From: Aplidium turbinatum
Lineage: Eukaryota > Chordata > Ascidiacea > Aplousobranchia > Polyclinidae
Direction of reading: 5' to 3'
DNA length: 64,000 nucleotides
NCBI GenBank assembly: GCA_918807975.1
Contig: OU964930.1
Location: forward strand, 12,952,372-13,016,371
The notes under the pieces are model-generated. The model searched no databases. It saw only the letters and a list, made by a program, of their open reading frames with translations, and had not been told where the DNA came from. The position numbers and the translations under genes are program-made. Numbering within the stretch: position 1 is the stretch's first letter; every line of letters begins with the position of its first letter. Below are positions 63,560 through 64,000 of this stretch, piece after piece.

Positions 63560-64000
63560 TAAAGGTGTGCAAACGTTGAACAAAATTTTGATCGTTGGTA
63601 CTCAGACAACAAAATCCATCTTTTTTGCATTGATTTAACGTCTGCATGCGTAGCACACGACTGCAGAATCAGTGTGAAAATAACGGGTTTTGCAGTCTCA
63701 ATACTGAAATAATGAGCAGCTATGCATTTTGTGTGATGAGTAGGCTATGAAGTAATGCGCAGTTGGTCACAGATAAGCCAAGTAGTAGGTGCATGTTCAG
63801 GATATGGTGCGTTTTGCTTTAAAGTGTCTGAATTTGGGGCCTGAGTGTCTCGTTGATATAAGGCCCAATTTATCTTCTCAACGGCCCTGGTGTTAAATAG
63901 GTTATGATATTGAAAGTAATGGTTTGAACGAGTTAAATTTCATGAGGAAGCAACAGCTGAAAATACCCATGTCACGATGCTGTCGTTCAAAATAATTTTG
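63560..64000. other. No gene recognised
   Basis: Unassigned AT-rich sequence to the window edge, with one TAGGCTA word near 63,743. Confidence 0.4.

Overview
This is animal nuclear DNA, AT-rich and dense with mobile elements. The tunicate, cnidarian or other marine-invertebrate character of the elements is an impression only. I recognise one host gene with confidence: an eight-exon TraB-domain gene (TRABD family) on the minus strand, 39,208 down to 30,503. Its reading frame and splice phases can be followed from start to stop and give 416 residues. Most of the rest is nested transposons, many of them delimited to the base by terminal inverted repeats (TIRs) and intact target-site duplications (TSDs). 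I saw no bacterial genes, rRNA, functional tRNA, CRISPR array, LTR retroelement or other virus-like element.

Layout. 1-313: end of a TAGGGTG-type transposon. About 1,514-10,211: an old hAT-like element (copy A) carrying three separate insertions: a TAGGGTG transposon (1,675-5,815, itself carrying further elements), a short-TIR element (5,838-6,900) and a 2.3-kb near-perfect palindrome (7,789-10,105) whose arms contain SINE and LINE pieces. 11,624-26,327: a 14.7-kb hAT holding a LINE with an unbroken 1,032-codon ORF, a 4.5-kb element coding a PIN-like protein, and a P-element-like transposon, each with further insertions. 26,962-30,037: LINE scrap, small hAT, hAT with ZMYM-like transposase remains. 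30,300-39,210: the TRABD gene; its 4-kb first intron holds a palindromic element and a second TAGGGTG transposon, and intron 4 holds a Penelope-like fragment. 39,945-54,612: hAT-like elements, a 2.4-kb palindrome with CACTA/G ends, four-deep nests, a tRNA-derived SINE and a second palindrome related to the first. 55,373-63,551: two hAT-like elements with 5-bp TSDs, SINE scraps and a hAT with a GTF2IRD2/ZBED5-like transposase.

Two results stand out. First, comparing repeat copies inside the window shows that single TA dinucleotides have been turned into TA-GGC-TA, TA-GGCC-TA, TA-CGG-TA or TA-CCGG-TA at matched sites. These look like excision scars of TA-targeting transposons, and the scar words are strongly over-represented. 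Second, the TAGGGTG transposons (two copies with perfect 8-bp TSDs plus a third end) encode a protein family I cannot place in a named superfamily.

Limits: all alignments are by eye, intron-exon joins rest on phase and homology from memory, and family names for decayed transposases are judgments rather than search results.
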